Assembly: GCA_947492925.1 (NCBI GenBank)
Contig: CANLOQ010000003.1
Location: 62,001 to 126,000, forward strand
Direction: 5' to 3'
Length of the DNA stretch: 64,000 bases
Source: an uncultured Sulfitobacter sp.
GTDB lineage: Bacteria; Pseudomonadota; Alphaproteobacteria; Rhodobacterales; Rhodobacteraceae
Below the pieces are notes generated by a model. It was not told the origin of the DNA and searched no databases. It worked only from the letters and a program-made list of their open reading frames with translations. The stretch's first letter is position 1, and the number at the start of each line of letters is the position of its first letter. Made by a program: the position numbers and the translations under genes. Shown piece after piece: positions 56,347-64,000 of the stretch.

Positions 56347-56775
56347 CTACCCCATGCTTTTGGGTGGAATTGCATACGTCAGCCCCGCCCGCGCGACGGG
56401 TTGATCCATGCCTTTTGAAAACAACAAAACATCCGTCACTGACAATTGCTTGCCCAGCTTCAACAGACGTGCCTCTGCCACAAGCGGCACATTCGCTTCG
56501 GGCTTGCGCATGAAATCAATCGAACAATTCGTGGTCACCGCAAGCGCCTTGGGCCCGATATGCGCCAACGTAACGATATAAGCGGCCACATCCGCCAGAC
56601 CGAACATACTGGGTCCGGAAATTGTTCCCCCCGGTCGCAGGTGCCGCTCTGAGGTCAGCAGGCTCATCGTGACCTCACCGGGGCGCACATCATCGACGTT
56701 GAAATCATCCGCCACCTGTTTGAAAACCTCGTACATAAAGGCATTCAGCTCTTCGGCTGTCATGATCGGTGTCAT
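56347..56775 (-). CDS. PaaI-family thioesterase (hotdog fold)
   Basis: A 142-aa acyl-CoA thioesterase-like protein. The hotdog signature HLRPGGTISGPSMFGLADVAAY covers the active site in part (RPGGTISGPSMFGLADVA), and LAVTTNCSIDFMRKP forms the central strand. ATG 56775 has AAGGA 7 nt upstream. It is divergent from the enoyl-CoA hydratase gene, 60 nt away, and both could act on the same acyl-CoA pool. Confidence 0.85.
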   Translation of the reverse strand: MTPIMTAEELNAFMYEVFKQVADDFNVDDVRPGEVTMSLLTSERHLRPGGTISGPSMFGLADVAAYIVTLAHIGPKALAVTTNCSIDFMRKPEANVPLVAEARLLKLGKQLSVTDVLLFSKGMDQPVARAGLTYAIPPKSMG

Positions 56776-56835
56776 CGCTTGTCCTTCTTTACTTGCCTGT
56801 CCTAGAGTTGGCGCAGAAATGGCAAGGGTGACAAG

Positions 56836-57621
56836 ATGGCAATTCTGGATGTGACGCAACGTGGGGCTGTAACCCACCTGACGATGAACGCGCCCGAGAG
56901 GCTGAATGCCCTTTCGGATGAGATGCTTGCGGCCCTGCACGAAACGCTGGACGGGCTGGCGGAAGACACGGACACACGCGTCATTACCCTTGCCGGTGCG
57001 GGAAAGGCCTTTTGCGCCGGTCACGATCTGCGTCAGATGACGGCCATGCGGCAGGCAGAGGATGGTGGGGCCGCGGCCTTCAAGGACCTGTTTGACCGCT
57101 GTGCCGCTGTTATGGCACGGGTACAGTCGATGCCCCAGCCCGTGATCGCGCAGGTTCACGGCATCGCCACCGCCGCCGGTTGCCAGTTGGTCGCCACCTG
57201 CGACATGGCGGTGGCCGCGACAGACACGCGTTTTGGCGTGAACGGTGTGAACATCGGATTATTCTGTTCGACACCTATGGTCGCGCTCAGCCGAAATATC
57301 CCGCGCAAACAGGCGTTTGAAATGCTGACGACCGGCGAATTTATCCCCGCCACCCGCGCAGTGGAGTTGGGCCTGATCAACCGCGCTGTCCCGGCAGAGA
57401 CACTTGCAGATGAGACTACCGCATTGGCGGACCTTGTGGCATCAAAACTGGGCGCTGCCGTAACAATCGGCAAGGAGGCGTTCTACACGCAGATCGCCAT
57501 GAGCACCGCTGATGCCTATGCCTACACGGGCGACGTGATGGTCCAAAACATGCTGCGCACGGATACGGCCGAAGGCATCGACGCCTTTCTGGAAAAGCGT
57601 GACCCGACCTGGACCCAATGA
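56836..57621 (+). CDS. Enoyl-CoA hydratase/isomerase family protein
   Basis: Crotonase-fold enzyme, 261 aa. The oxyanion-hole segments are AGKAFCAGHDLRQM and ATAAGCQLVATCDMAVA; the acidic residue expected around NIGLFCSTPM in true hydratases is not obvious, so the exact reaction (hydration, isomerisation or another) is open. ATG 56836 begins MAILDVTQRGAVTHL. A 7-bp inverted repeat TGCAACA/TGTTGCA (57629-57651) follows the stop. Confidence 0.82.
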   Translation: MAILDVTQRGAVTHLTMNAPERLNALSDEMLAALHETLDGLAEDTDTRVITLAGAGKAFCAGHDLRQMTAMRQAEDGGAAAFKDLFDRCAAVMARVQSMPQPVIAQVHGIATAAGCQLVATCDMAVAATDTRFGVNGVNIGLFCSTPMVALSRNIPRKQAFEMLTTGEFIPATRAVELGLINRAVPAETLADETTALADLVASKLGAAVTIGKEAFYTQIAMSTADAYAYTGDVMVQNMLRTDTAEGIDAFLEKRDPTWTQ

Positions 57622-57712
57622 TTGTTTCTGCAACAGTGACTGATTGTTGCAAAATGAGGGCTATCAAATTGGGCACAAATGGGGCATCAATAAGACAGAG
57701 CGCACTGCGCCA

Positions 57713-57803
57713 GATTATTTTGGGTCGCCGCCGGCGGAAGGTCCCTCCAGATCAGCCTCTCACTGATCGACCATTCCCGCAGCGGCGACCCCAAAATCAA
57801 ATC
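57713..57803. repeat. Long bulged hairpin element of unknown class
   Basis: A near-continuous imperfect palindrome. The base stem is GATT (57713-57716) with AATC (57800-57803); then 57717-57731 pairs with 57782-57797 (15 bp, one bulged C); after a 4/4 internal loop 57736-57743 pairs with 57769-57777 (8 bp, one bulged A); the tip is GATCAG/CTGATC (57750-57755 with 57763-57768) with a 7-nt loop. It lies between the enoyl-CoA hydratase gene and trmFO, in a 289-nt gap without a gene. There is no T-tract on either strand. Confidence 0.6.
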
Positions 57804-57910
57804 CCCCTTCTATTTGCAACCCACCACCGGAACGCTGTTGTCGTGACGCCCCGCTTTTGTGCGACAGGCTGACCATTGCAAGCGCAATGCCCCTCCTTTA
57901 CATCGCGGGC

Positions 57911-59263
57911 ATGACACAAAAACTTCATATCATCGGCGGCGGCATGGCCGGATCAGAGGCGGCATGGCAAGCCGCGAACGCGGGCGTGCAGGTGGTGATC
58001 CACGAAATGCGGCCCAAAGTTGGTACCTTTGCGCACCAGACGGGCCTGTTGGGCGAGATGGTCTGCTCCAATTCCTTCCGTTCCGACGATTCGGAACAGA
58101 ACGCCGTCGGTCTGCTGCACTGGGAAATGCGCGCGGCAAACGGTCTGATCATGGCCACCGCAGACAAACACCGTCTGCCCGCCGGTGGTGCATTGGCCGT
58201 GGACCGTGACCCTTTCGCGCAATCGGTGACCGACGCGCTGATGGCACACCCGAATGTGACCGTGGAATACGGCGAGATTTCGGAATTGCCCAAAGATGGT
58301 CAGTGGATCATCGCCACCGGCCCGCTCACTTCCGGCGCCTTAGCCGAAGCGATCGCAGCCGAGACCGGTGCAGAGGCTCTTGCGTTTTTCGACGCCATTG
58401 CCCCCATCGTCTATTTCGACAGCATCGACATGGACAAAGCGTGGATGCAATCACGCTATGACAAAGGCGAGACCGAGGAGGAGCGCACGGCTTACCTCAA
58501 CTGCCCGATGGACCGCGACCAATACGAGGCATTTATCGACGCACTGCTGGCCGCCGATAAAACCGAATTCCGCGAGGGTGAGACCGCAGGCTACTTTGAT
58601 GGCTGTCTGCCCATCGAAGTGATGGCCGGACGCGGTCGAGAGACGCTGCGCTTTGGTCCAATGAAACCCGTGGGCCTGACCAACCCGCACCAACCGGATG
58701 TCAAAGCCCATGCGGTTGTGCAACTGCGCCGCGATAACAAGCTGGGCACGCTGTACAACATCGTCGGTTTCCAGACCAAGATGAAATACGGCGCGCAGAC
58801 GGAAGTGTTCAAGATGATCCCTGGTCTGGAAAACGCGTCATTCGCGCGGCTGGGGGGCATTCACCGCAATTCGTTTATCAACTCGCCCACCCTTCTGGAC
58901 GATCAGATGCGCCTGCGCGCGCGGCCCAACATCCGTTTTGCGGGGCAGATTACGGGCGTCGAAGGCTATGTCGAAAGCGCCGCGATGGGCCTGCTTGCCG
59001 GACGGATGGCTGCGGCAGAATTGCAGGGCGGCACCGCAACACCGCCGCCCGAGACAACGGCGATGGGTGCACTGGTCACACACATCACGGGCGGTGCCGA
59101 CGCCAAGACCTTTCAGCCGATGAACGTGAATTTTGGCTTATTTCCCCCGGTTGAAGGGCTGAAATCCGGCAGGCGAGGCCGCAAGGACCGCTACAAAGCC
59201 TATACCGACCGGGCCAAGGCGGATTGGCAGACGTGGCTGGACAGGGAAAGCGTGCCTGCCTAG
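57911..59263 (+). CDS. trmFO: Methylenetetrahydrofolate-tRNA-(uracil-5-)-methyltransferase TrmFO
   Basis: Folate- and FAD-dependent enzyme that makes m5U54 in tRNA, 450 aa. It opens with the FAD motif [13 protein letters not shown]; the family blocks [10 protein letters not shown] with the catalytic cysteine, [13 protein letters not shown] and [10 protein letters not shown] are present. ATG 57911 is chosen, as the frame further upstream overlaps untranslated sequence. Confidence 0.95.
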   Translation: MTQKLHIIGGGMAGSEAAWQAANAGVQVVIHEMRPKVGTFAHQTGLLGEMVCSNSFRSDDSEQNAVGLLHWEMRAANGLIMATADKHRLPAGGALAVDRDPFAQSVTDALMAHPNVTVEYGEISELPKDGQWIIATGPLTSGALAEAIAAETGAEALAFFDAIAPIVYFDSIDMDKAWMQSRYDKGETEEERTAYLNCPMDRDQYEAFIDALLAADKTEFREGETAGYFDGCLPIEVMAGRGRETLRFGPMKPVGLTNPHQPDVKAHAVVQLRRDNKLGTLYNIVGFQTKMKYGAQTEVFKMIPGLENASFARLGGIHRNSFINSPTLLDDQMRLRARPNIRFAGQITGVEGYVESAAMGLLAGRMAAAELQGGTATPPPETTAMGALVTHITGGADAKTFQPMNVNFGLFPPVEGLKSGRRGRKDRYKAYTDRAKADWQTWLDRESVPA

Positions 59264-59272
59264 AGTTGTGAC

Positions 59273-59881
59273 ATGGCAGATACATTTCTGGACAAGGTCT
59301 ATGCCGCACGCAGCGAGGACGACACCCGCGACATTTACGACGCGTGGGCAGCCAGCTATGAGGCGGAGGTAAGCGAGAACGGCTATGCAACGCCGGGACG
59401 TTGTGCCGCCGCTCTGGCAACTGTAACAAAAGATATGAACGCCCCGGTTCTGGATTTTGGATGCGGCACCGGTCTTTCCGGTCTGGCGCTGAAACTTGCG
59501 GGTTTTGGCACCATTGACGGAGTGGACCTGTCAGCAGAGATGCTGGCGCTGGCCGATGCAAAGGGCATCTATCGCCAGACGAGGCAGGTCACGGGCGATA
59601 CTGCCGTGGAGCCCGGTGCGTATCAAACCATCGCCGCCATCGGTGTGATTGGCGCGGGTGCAGCGCCGATTTCCGTGTTGAACGACCTGATGCATGCCCT
59701 GCCTAAGGGCGGCCGGCTGGTGTTTTCGTTCAATGATCACACACTCGAAGATCCTGTTCATGAGGCCTGCATCTGCGAATGGACGGATTGCAGTGCCGCG
59801 CGCCTGCTGTTTCGGGAACGGGGCGATCACCTGCCCGGTCAGAACCTGAAGTCTAACGTGTATATCCTTGAAAAGGCGTGA
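59273..59881 (+). CDS. Class I SAM-dependent methyltransferase
   Basis: A 202-aa methyltransferase with motif I VLDFGCGTGLSG near residue 60 and DGVDLSAEMLALA as motif II. The substrate-binding parts are short and give no clue. It starts 9 nt after trmFO and overlaps gluQ by 4 nt (GTGA at 59878), so all three are probably one transcript. Confidence 0.85.
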   Translation: MADTFLDKVYAARSEDDTRDIYDAWAASYEAEVSENGYATPGRCAAALATVTKDMNAPVLDFGCGTGLSGLALKLAGFGTIDGVDLSAEMLALADAKGIYRQTRQVTGDTAVEPGAYQTIAAIGVIGAGAAPISVLNDLMHALPKGGRLVFSFNDHTLEDPVHEACICEWTDCSAARLLFRERGDHLPGQNLKSNVYILEKA

Positions 59882-60726
59882 CATTCCGTACACGCTTTGC
59901 CCCGTCTCCGACGGGCCCCCTGCATCTGGGGCATGCCTATTCTGCGCTGCTGGCACATGACATGGCGCAGGCGGAAAGGGGCACCTTTCTGCTGCGGATT
60001 GAAGATATCGACCGGTCCCGTGCCCGCGACAGTTGGGAGGCGCAAATTTATGATGACTTGGGGTGGCTTGGAATGACTTGGCCCGCACCTGTGATGCGCC
60101 AATCAGACAGGCAGGCCGCTTATGACGCGGCGCTTGACGCGCTTTGGTCGCGAGGGTTGCTCTACCCCTGTACCTGCACCCGCGCCGACATCGCCGCCGC
60201 CACCTCCGCGCCGCAAGAAGGTGCGCCGCTTTTGGGGCCGGACGGGCTGATCTATCCCGGCACATGCCGTGGCATGTCTGATTGCACCGGACCGCGCCCC
60301 AAGGATGCGGCCCTGCGGCTTAACATGCACAAAGCGGTGGCGGGCATGGGCGTATTGTCTTTTGAGGAGACCGGATGTTCGGCCGCGACATACCGAATAA
60401 ACGCGGCGGACCTTGTGACGACGGTTGGTGATGTGGTGCTGGCGCGTCGTGATATGGGCACGTCCTATCATCTGTCCGTGGTGCTTGACGATGCCGCACA
60501 GAAGATCACCTGTGTGGTCCGCGGTCAGGACTTGTTTGAGGCCACGCACATCCACCTTGTGTTGCAACGGCTGTTTGATCTGCCCACGCCGCGTTATCAC
60601 CATCACCGCCTGATACGGGATGATCAGGGAAGACGGTTGGCCAAAAGGGATGACGCGCGGGCAATCTCCCTTTATCGCCACGAAGGCATTGATCCGCAAA
60701 AATTGCGTTTGATTGTAGGTCTTTAA
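59878..60726 (+). CDS. gluQ: Glutamyl-Q tRNA(Asp) synthetase
   Basis: Truncated glutamyl-tRNA synthetase paralogue (282 aa) that loads glutamate onto queuosine 34 of tRNA(Asp). The class I HIGH motif is in PSPTGPLHLGHAYSALL; the KMSKS equivalent is LAKRDDA; the Zn-site cysteines are in YPCTCTRADI and YPGTCRGM. It lacks an anticodon-binding domain, as expected. The GTG start overlaps the methyltransferase. Confidence 0.93.
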   Translation: MTFRTRFAPSPTGPLHLGHAYSALLAHDMAQAERGTFLLRIEDIDRSRARDSWEAQIYDDLGWLGMTWPAPVMRQSDRQAAYDAALDALWSRGLLYPCTCTRADIAAATSAPQEGAPLLGPDGLIYPGTCRGMSDCTGPRPKDAALRLNMHKAVAGMGVLSFEETGCSAATYRINAADLVTTVGDVVLARRDMGTSYHLSVVLDDAAQKITCVVRGQDLFEATHIHLVLQRLFDLPTPRYHHHRLIRDDQGRRLAKRDDARAISLYRHEGIDPQKLRLIVGL

Positions 60727-60753
60727 AGCCTGCTCTTAATCAATCACATGAAC

Positions 60754-61110
60754 TTAAATCGGTTCAGAAAGTTCCGCAATATCGCCATCCCGAACCGCGC
60801 GGTAGAAACAGCTTTGACGGCCCGTGTGACATGCAGGACCCGTTTGATTGACCAGCACCAAAAGGCAGTCGCTGTCACAGTCAAACCGGAAATCCACCAG
60901 TTCCTGAACGTGGCCGCTCGTCTCGCCCTTGATCCAGAACGCCTGGCGCGACCGGCTCCAGTAGGTTACTCGCCCCGTTTCAAGCGTTTGCCGGATGCTA
61001 TCTGCGTTCATCCAAGCCATCATCAGCACCTCGCGGGTGGTGGCATCCTGCGCGATGGCAGGGATCAACCCAGCGTCATTGTATGTAAGCGTCGCGGGGT
61101 CAAATGGCAT
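60754..61110 (-). CDS. hisI: Phosphoribosyl-AMP cyclohydrolase
   Basis: Third step of histidine synthesis, 118 aa. The substrate segment [19 protein letters not shown] and the metal-binding cluster [10 protein letters not shown] with [13 protein letters not shown] are intact. ATG 61110 ([12 protein letters not shown]) matches the family start better than ATG 61134. It stands alone here and is convergent with gluQ. Confidence 0.94.
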   Translation of the reverse strand: MPFDPATLTYNDAGLIPAIAQDATTREVLMMAWMNADSIRQTLETGRVTYWSRSRQAFWIKGETSGHVQELVDFRFDCDSDCLLVLVNQTGPACHTGRQSCFYRAVRDGDIAELSEPI

Positions 61111-61182
61111 GGGATCTGTCCGAACAATTTGCATCTGGGCGTGTGCCGCTTATGTAGGGATTAACGGAAAAAGGAAACAGCC

Positions 61183-61644
61183 ATGTCGGGCGAGACAGAC
61201 CTGATCAAACTCTATTCCGCGCGCATTCTGGCGCTTGCATCGGATATTCCGCATCTGGGTCGGCTGGAGACACCAGATGCAACGGTCAAGCGCCGCTCTC
61301 CGTTGTGTGGCTCGGCTGTGACGGTCGATGTGGTGGTCGCGGACGGTAAGTTAGTGGATCTGGGGCAGGACGTGAAGGCTTGTGCCCTTGGGCAGGCCGC
61401 GGCTGCTGTGGCCGCTGGCGGCGCGGTTGGTGCCACTCTGGACCAAATCACCCAAGGCCGGGATGAGCTTCGCGCGATGCTGAAAGGCGCGGATGCTGTA
61501 CCGGTGACCCCTTTTGATGGTTTTGAGGTTTTGACCCCTGCTGTCAGCTATAAAAACCGACACGCATCCATCCTGCTGAGCATGGAAGCCATCGTTGAAG
61601 CGATGGAAACTGCGCTTGCACCTGCAGACGCCCGCGAAAACTGA
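61183..61644 (+). CDS. IscU-like Fe-S scaffold protein lacking the third cysteine
   Basis: A 153-aa protein of the NifU N-terminal/IscU family. The first two cluster-ligand regions are kept, SPLCGSAVTVD and VKACALGQAAA, but where IscU and SufU have the third cysteine the sequence reads KNRHASILLSMEAI with no Cys. It may still bind iron or act in delivery. It is convergent to the small-gene terminator and stands without isc or suf genes nearby. Confidence 0.8.
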   Translation: MSGETDLIKLYSARILALASDIPHLGRLETPDATVKRRSPLCGSAVTVDVVVADGKLVDLGQDVKACALGQAAAAVAAGGAVGATLDQITQGRDELRAMLKGADAVPVTPFDGFEVLTPAVSYKNRHASILLSMEAIVEAMETALAPADAREN

Positions 61645-61660
61645 CCCCGCCCCCCAGCAC

Positions 61661-61694
61661 AAAAAAACGCCGCACATCCAAAAGGATGGCGGCG
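61661..61694 (-). terminator. Intrinsic terminator, minus strand
   Basis: CGCCGC (61689-61694 read in reverse) pairs with GCGGCG (61668-61673) and ATCC/GGAT form an inner stem around a TTTT loop, followed by seven T residues on the minus strand. It is about 145 nt after the stop of the small minus-strand gene at 61838. Confidence 0.8.
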
Positions 61695-61728
61695 CAAGGG
61701 AAGCGTTTATCATGTGGGACCCGGTCAA

Positions 61729-61750
61729 ACCATTGGGGGGAACCCCCGGT
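61729..61750. other. Hairpin in the 3' region of the small gene
   Basis: GGGGG (61735-61739) pairs with CCCCC (61743-61747) around GAA, extended by ACC/GGT (61729-61731 and 61748-61750) with a 3-nt bulge. It lies between the small gene and its terminator, so the transcript has a structured tail of about 145 nt. Confidence 0.4.
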
Positions 61751-61837
61751 GCCGACTAAGAACAGGCAGTGTCTGTCGGCTGCATCATGTTGGGACAAAT
61801 GCAAACAGGTTTGGCGGCATGAAAGCGCAGGCAGAAA

Positions 61838-61966
61838 TCAAACAAAAGCAGGCAGGTGCAGACCAACGACCAACATCACGATCAGCGCTGCCGCGCCGAT
61901 GGCATCCTGCAACAGTGTGTCTTGCGACCGTGCTGCGATGGATTTCAGTGTTTTGAGCGTTGTCAT
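61838..61966 (-). CDS. Small membrane protein (42 aa) under a LexA-type box
   Basis: A short gene too small for routine ORF calling. The product is MTTLKTLKSIAARSQDTL with the rest LLQDAIGAAALIVMLVV then GLHLPAFV: an amphipathic start, then one hydrophobic helix (about residues 22-38). The ATG at 61966 has GGAG 8 nt upstream. GTTC-N7-GTTC, the alphaproteobacterial LexA box, lies 55 nt upstream on the same strand. It is downstream of recG in the same direction, with its own terminator. By analogy with small SOS membrane proteins (Caulobacter SidA, E. coli TisB) it might be a damage-induced inhibitor; that is inference. Confidence 0.65.
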   Translation of the reverse strand: MTTLKTLKSIAARSQDTLLQDAIGAAALIVMLVVGLHLPAFV

Positions 61967-62020
61967 CTGCGTCTCCGTCTTTGTTGCACCTTTGTTCTCA
62001 TTTTCTTAACGCTGTGTAAA

Positions 62021-62045
62021 GAACTTTTTAAGAACATTTGCGAAC
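62021..62045 (-). promoter_or_regulatory. Candidate LexA (SOS) box
   Basis: On the minus strand GTTC-TTAAAAA-GTTC (62035-62021) fits GTTC-N7-GTTC exactly, and a third GTTC lies six bases upstream (62045-62042). It is in the gap between the recG stop and the small gene, upstream of that gene. I cannot place the -10 and -35 boxes firmly. Confidence 0.5.
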
Positions 62046-62063
62046 AAAACAGAATGATCAGAT

Positions 62064-64000
62064 CTAACCCACTGAAATCAAACGGATTGCTTCGTTCTGC
62101 CGCATGAGCCACAGCAGCATGCGCGCGGCCTTGCCCCGCGGCGTGTCCAATGTGGGGTCATCAAACAGCAATTTGCGGGCATCCGATTGTGCCGTGGCCA
62201 TCAGGGCCGTCTGCCGCTCAAGATCCGCGACCCGAAAGCGGGGCACACCCGATTGTGCGGTGCCGATCAGATCGCCTGTGCCCCGCATCTTGAGGTCGGT
62301 CTCAGCAATGACAAATCCATCCTCTGTTTCGCGCAGAACTTCCAGCCGCTGTTTGCCGGTCTCGCCAAGCGGATGCTGGTACATCAACAGACAGGTCGAC
62401 GCCCCCTGCCCCCGACCGACCCGTCCACGCAACTGGTGCAGTTGCGCAAGGCCGAAGGTCTCCGCCCTTTCAATCACCATGATGGTTGCGTTGGGCACGT
62501 CTACCCCCACCTCGATCACCGTTGTAGCCACAAGAACCTGTGTTTGGCCATTTTGAAACGCCCGCATCGCGGCATCTTTTTCGGCTGGCGGCATCTGGCC
62601 ATGCACCAGCCCGACAACACCTTCACCCAAAGCGGCGCGCAGACGTTTGAACCTTTCCTCTGCGGCAATCAGGTCCGAAACCTCGCTTTCTTCGACCAGC
62701 GGGCACACCCAATAGCATTGCCGGCCTTCGGCAACTGCCGCGCGCAGGCGGTCCACCACCTGATCCAGCTTTTCGGTGCTGACCAACGCGGTCTTGATCG
62801 GTTGTCGCCCGGGCGGTTTCTCGTCCAGAACGCTGACATCCATATCGCCGTATTGCGCAAGGGCAAGTGAGCGCGGGATCGGCGTTGCCGTCATCACCAA
62901 AACATCCGCGCGGTCCCCCTTTTGGCCCAGTTCCAGCCGCTGACGCACCCCAAAACGGTGCTGCTCATCAACAACGGCAAGCCTGAGGTCGGCAAAAGCC
63001 ACATCGGCCTGAAACACCGCATGGGTGCCCACCAGCACATGAATATCGCCCCGCGCCAATGCAGCCAGCTTGGCCTGACGTTCGGTGCCCTTGTCGCGCC
63101 CTGTGAGGATTTCCAGCACAACGCCTGCGTTTTCAGCCAGCGGGCGCAGACCTTGCAGATGCTGACGCGCCAGAATCTCTGTCGGTGCCATCAGCACACC
63201 CTGCCCGCCTGCCTCTGCCGCAGCCAAAAGCGCCATGAATGCCACCAGCGTTTTGCCCGCGCCCACATCCCCCTGCAACAGCCTGTTCATGCGCGCATCG
63301 CGGGCCATGTCGGTGGTTATTTCAGCAATGGCGCGGGTCTGCGCGTCTGTGGGCGTATAAGGCAGCGACACCAACACCTTTGCCTGCAGTCGCCCGTCGC
63401 CTACGGTCCTGCGCCCTTTCTTGCGGCGCTCCTTGTTGCGGGCAAGGGCCAGTGTGATCTGATGTGCAAACAATTCATCGTAGGCCAAACGCTCCCGTGC
63501 GGGCGCGGTGGCAGATATGTCACTGAGCGATTGCGGATCATGTGCCGCCTGTACAGCGTGCGCGAAATCAGGCCAGCTGGATCGCTTTTTCTGTTCTGGA
63601 TCAATCCATTCATCCATCGCCGGGATCAAGGCCACAGCGCCGCGTGTGGCTTTGTACATCAACTTTTGGGTGATGCCGTTGGTCAGCGGATAGACCGGTT
63701 CGAACGCAGGAATATTGGCGGCTTCGGTTTCCGGGACGGCAAAATCCGGGTGGACCATCTGCGCGACACCATCAAACAGCTCTACCCGACCCGACAGTAC
63801 CTGCCGCGACCCTTCGGGCAACTGTCGCTTGAGATAGTCACCGTGCGCGTGGAAATAGACTACCTGAAAGCTGGTCTGTGCGTCTTCGACGTGGATACGG
63901 TACGCTCCGCCTTTGTTGCGCGGGGGGCGGTGCGGGCCGATCGTCACCGTTGTCGTCAGCGTGGCAGGCAGAATGGCGTCCTTGACCGTTTCGGACAGGC
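62064..64000 (-). CDS. recG: ATP-dependent DNA helicase RecG (partial, N-terminus off the right edge)
   Basis: Branch-migrating helicase that rescues stalled replication forks. About 645 residues are visible; some 50 N-terminal residues lie beyond 64000. The wedge/OB domain (QVVYFHAHGDYLKRQL) is followed by the helicase core: Walker A GDVGAGKTL, VVDEQHRFGVRQR, TATPIPRSL, and GRVGRGQGASTCLL, then the RecG-specific C-terminal DLKMRGTGDLIGTAQSG. The frame is open through the window edge, so the GTG at 63947 is internal. Confidence 0.96.
   Translation of the reverse strand, partial: LSETVKDAILPATLTTTVTIGPHRPPRNKGGAYRIHVEDAQTSFQVVYFHAHGDYLKRQLPEGSRQVLSGRVELFDGVAQMVHPDFAVPETEAANIPAFEPVYPLTNGITQKLMYKATRGAVALIPAMDEWIDPEQKKRSSWPDFAHAVQAAHDPQSLSDISATAPARERLAYDELFAHQITLALARNKERRKKGRRTVGDGRLQAKVLVSLPYTPTDAQTRAIAEITTDMARDARMNRLLQGDVGAGKTLVAFMALLAAAEAGGQGVLMAPTEILARQHLQGLRPLAENAGVVLEILTGRDKGTERQAKLAALARGDIHVLVGTHAVFQADVAFADLRLAVVDEQHRFGVRQRLELGQKGDRADVLVMTATPIPRSLALAQYGDMDVSVLDEKPPGRQPIKTALVSTEKLDQVVDRLRAAVAEGRQCYWVCPLVEESEVSDLIAAEERFKRLRAALGEGVVGLVHGQMPPAEKDAAMRAFQNGQTQVLVATTVIEVGVDVPNATIMVIERAETFGLAQLHQLRGRVGRGQGASTCLLMYQHPLGETGKQRLEVLRETEDGFVIAETDLKMRGTGDLIGTAQSGVPRFRVADLERQTALMATAQSDARKLLFDDPTLDTPRGKAARMLLWLMRQNEAIRLISVG

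Noticed and set aside
57713-57803. Integron attC site
   Set aside because: Length and bulges fit, but neither end carries the RYYYAAC/GTTRRRY core sites and no integrase or cassette array is present.
57618-57872. 84-aa plus-strand frame between the enoyl-CoA hydratase gene and trmFO
   Set aside because: It lies across the long hairpin and an inverted repeat, has no ribosome site, and its composition is not protein-like.
1-64000. tRNA or rRNA genes, insertion sequences, CRISPR arrays, prophage
   Set aside because: I looked for cloverleaf genes, transposase frames, regular spaced repeats and phage structural genes and found none that could be supported.

Overview
The window looks like a chromosomal segment from an alphaproteobacterium of the family Rhodobacteraceae, most likely the marine Roseobacter group. 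The evidence is GC-rich coding, the gene order dusB-ntrB-ntrC-ntrY-ntrX with trkA-trkH-hfq-hflX nearby, a HemB without the zinc cysteines, NtrC and NtrX proteins without GAFTGA, and small families known mainly from this group (DUF6456/DUF6477, DUF1127, an mfd-linked membrane protein). I do not assign a genus. Coding density is very high, with many 4-base stop/start overlaps. I see no tRNA, rRNA, insertion sequence, CRISPR array or prophage.

Layout. 0-8 kb: truncated bdhA with a possible small RNA or attenuator upstream; a peptide-type ABC binding protein; arsC; an XRE-cupin regulator divergent from an acyl-CoA synthetase and a DsbA/FrnE-like protein; a degenerate cytidylyltransferase-like gene; an MFS exporter. 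8-18 kb: mfd, a membrane protein, hemB, a SYLF lipoprotein, a beta-hydroxyacid dehydrogenase, a penicillin-acylase-type hydrolase and a pseudouridine synthase. 18-33 kb: hflX, hfq, trkH, trkA, a three-gene interruption, then ntrX-ntrY-ntrC-ntrB-dusB, all on the minus strand except two interrupting genes. 33-41 kb: ispF-pgpA-cinA-like, MmgE/PrpD with a COQ10-type START protein, hpt with a 57-aa small membrane gene, two c-type cytochromes, lipA, a DoxX-like protein and the DUF6456 gene.

41-64 kb: an AT-rich gap with two perfect DnaA boxes between the DUF6456 and DUF6477 genes; an MttB-family methyltransferase; guaA with a small monooxygenase and two EamA transporters; an ATPase; metA (acetyl-type by residue 111); an alpha/beta hydrolase; ppk2 with a TetR regulator; an LLM oxidoreductase; rplM-rpsI; a MocR regulator divergent from a DUF1127 gene across an array of ATTGTA/TTGTAC half-sites; a thioesterase divergent from an enoyl-CoA hydratase; a long bulged hairpin before trmFO; a methyltransferase and gluQ; hisI; an IscU-like protein lacking one cysteine; a 42-aa membrane protein under a LexA-type box; and truncated recG.

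The genes are mainly housekeeping: nitrogen sensing (ntr), potassium uptake (trk), RNA regulation (hfq), cofactor, purine and methionine synthesis, and DNA repair (mfd, recG). The least explained signals are the candidate SOS-controlled small membrane protein (61838-61966), the candidate RNA upstream of bdhA (605-717), the long hairpin at 57713-57803, the DnaA-box region at 41641-41840, the MocR operator array at 55845-55934 and the A-rich hfq leader.
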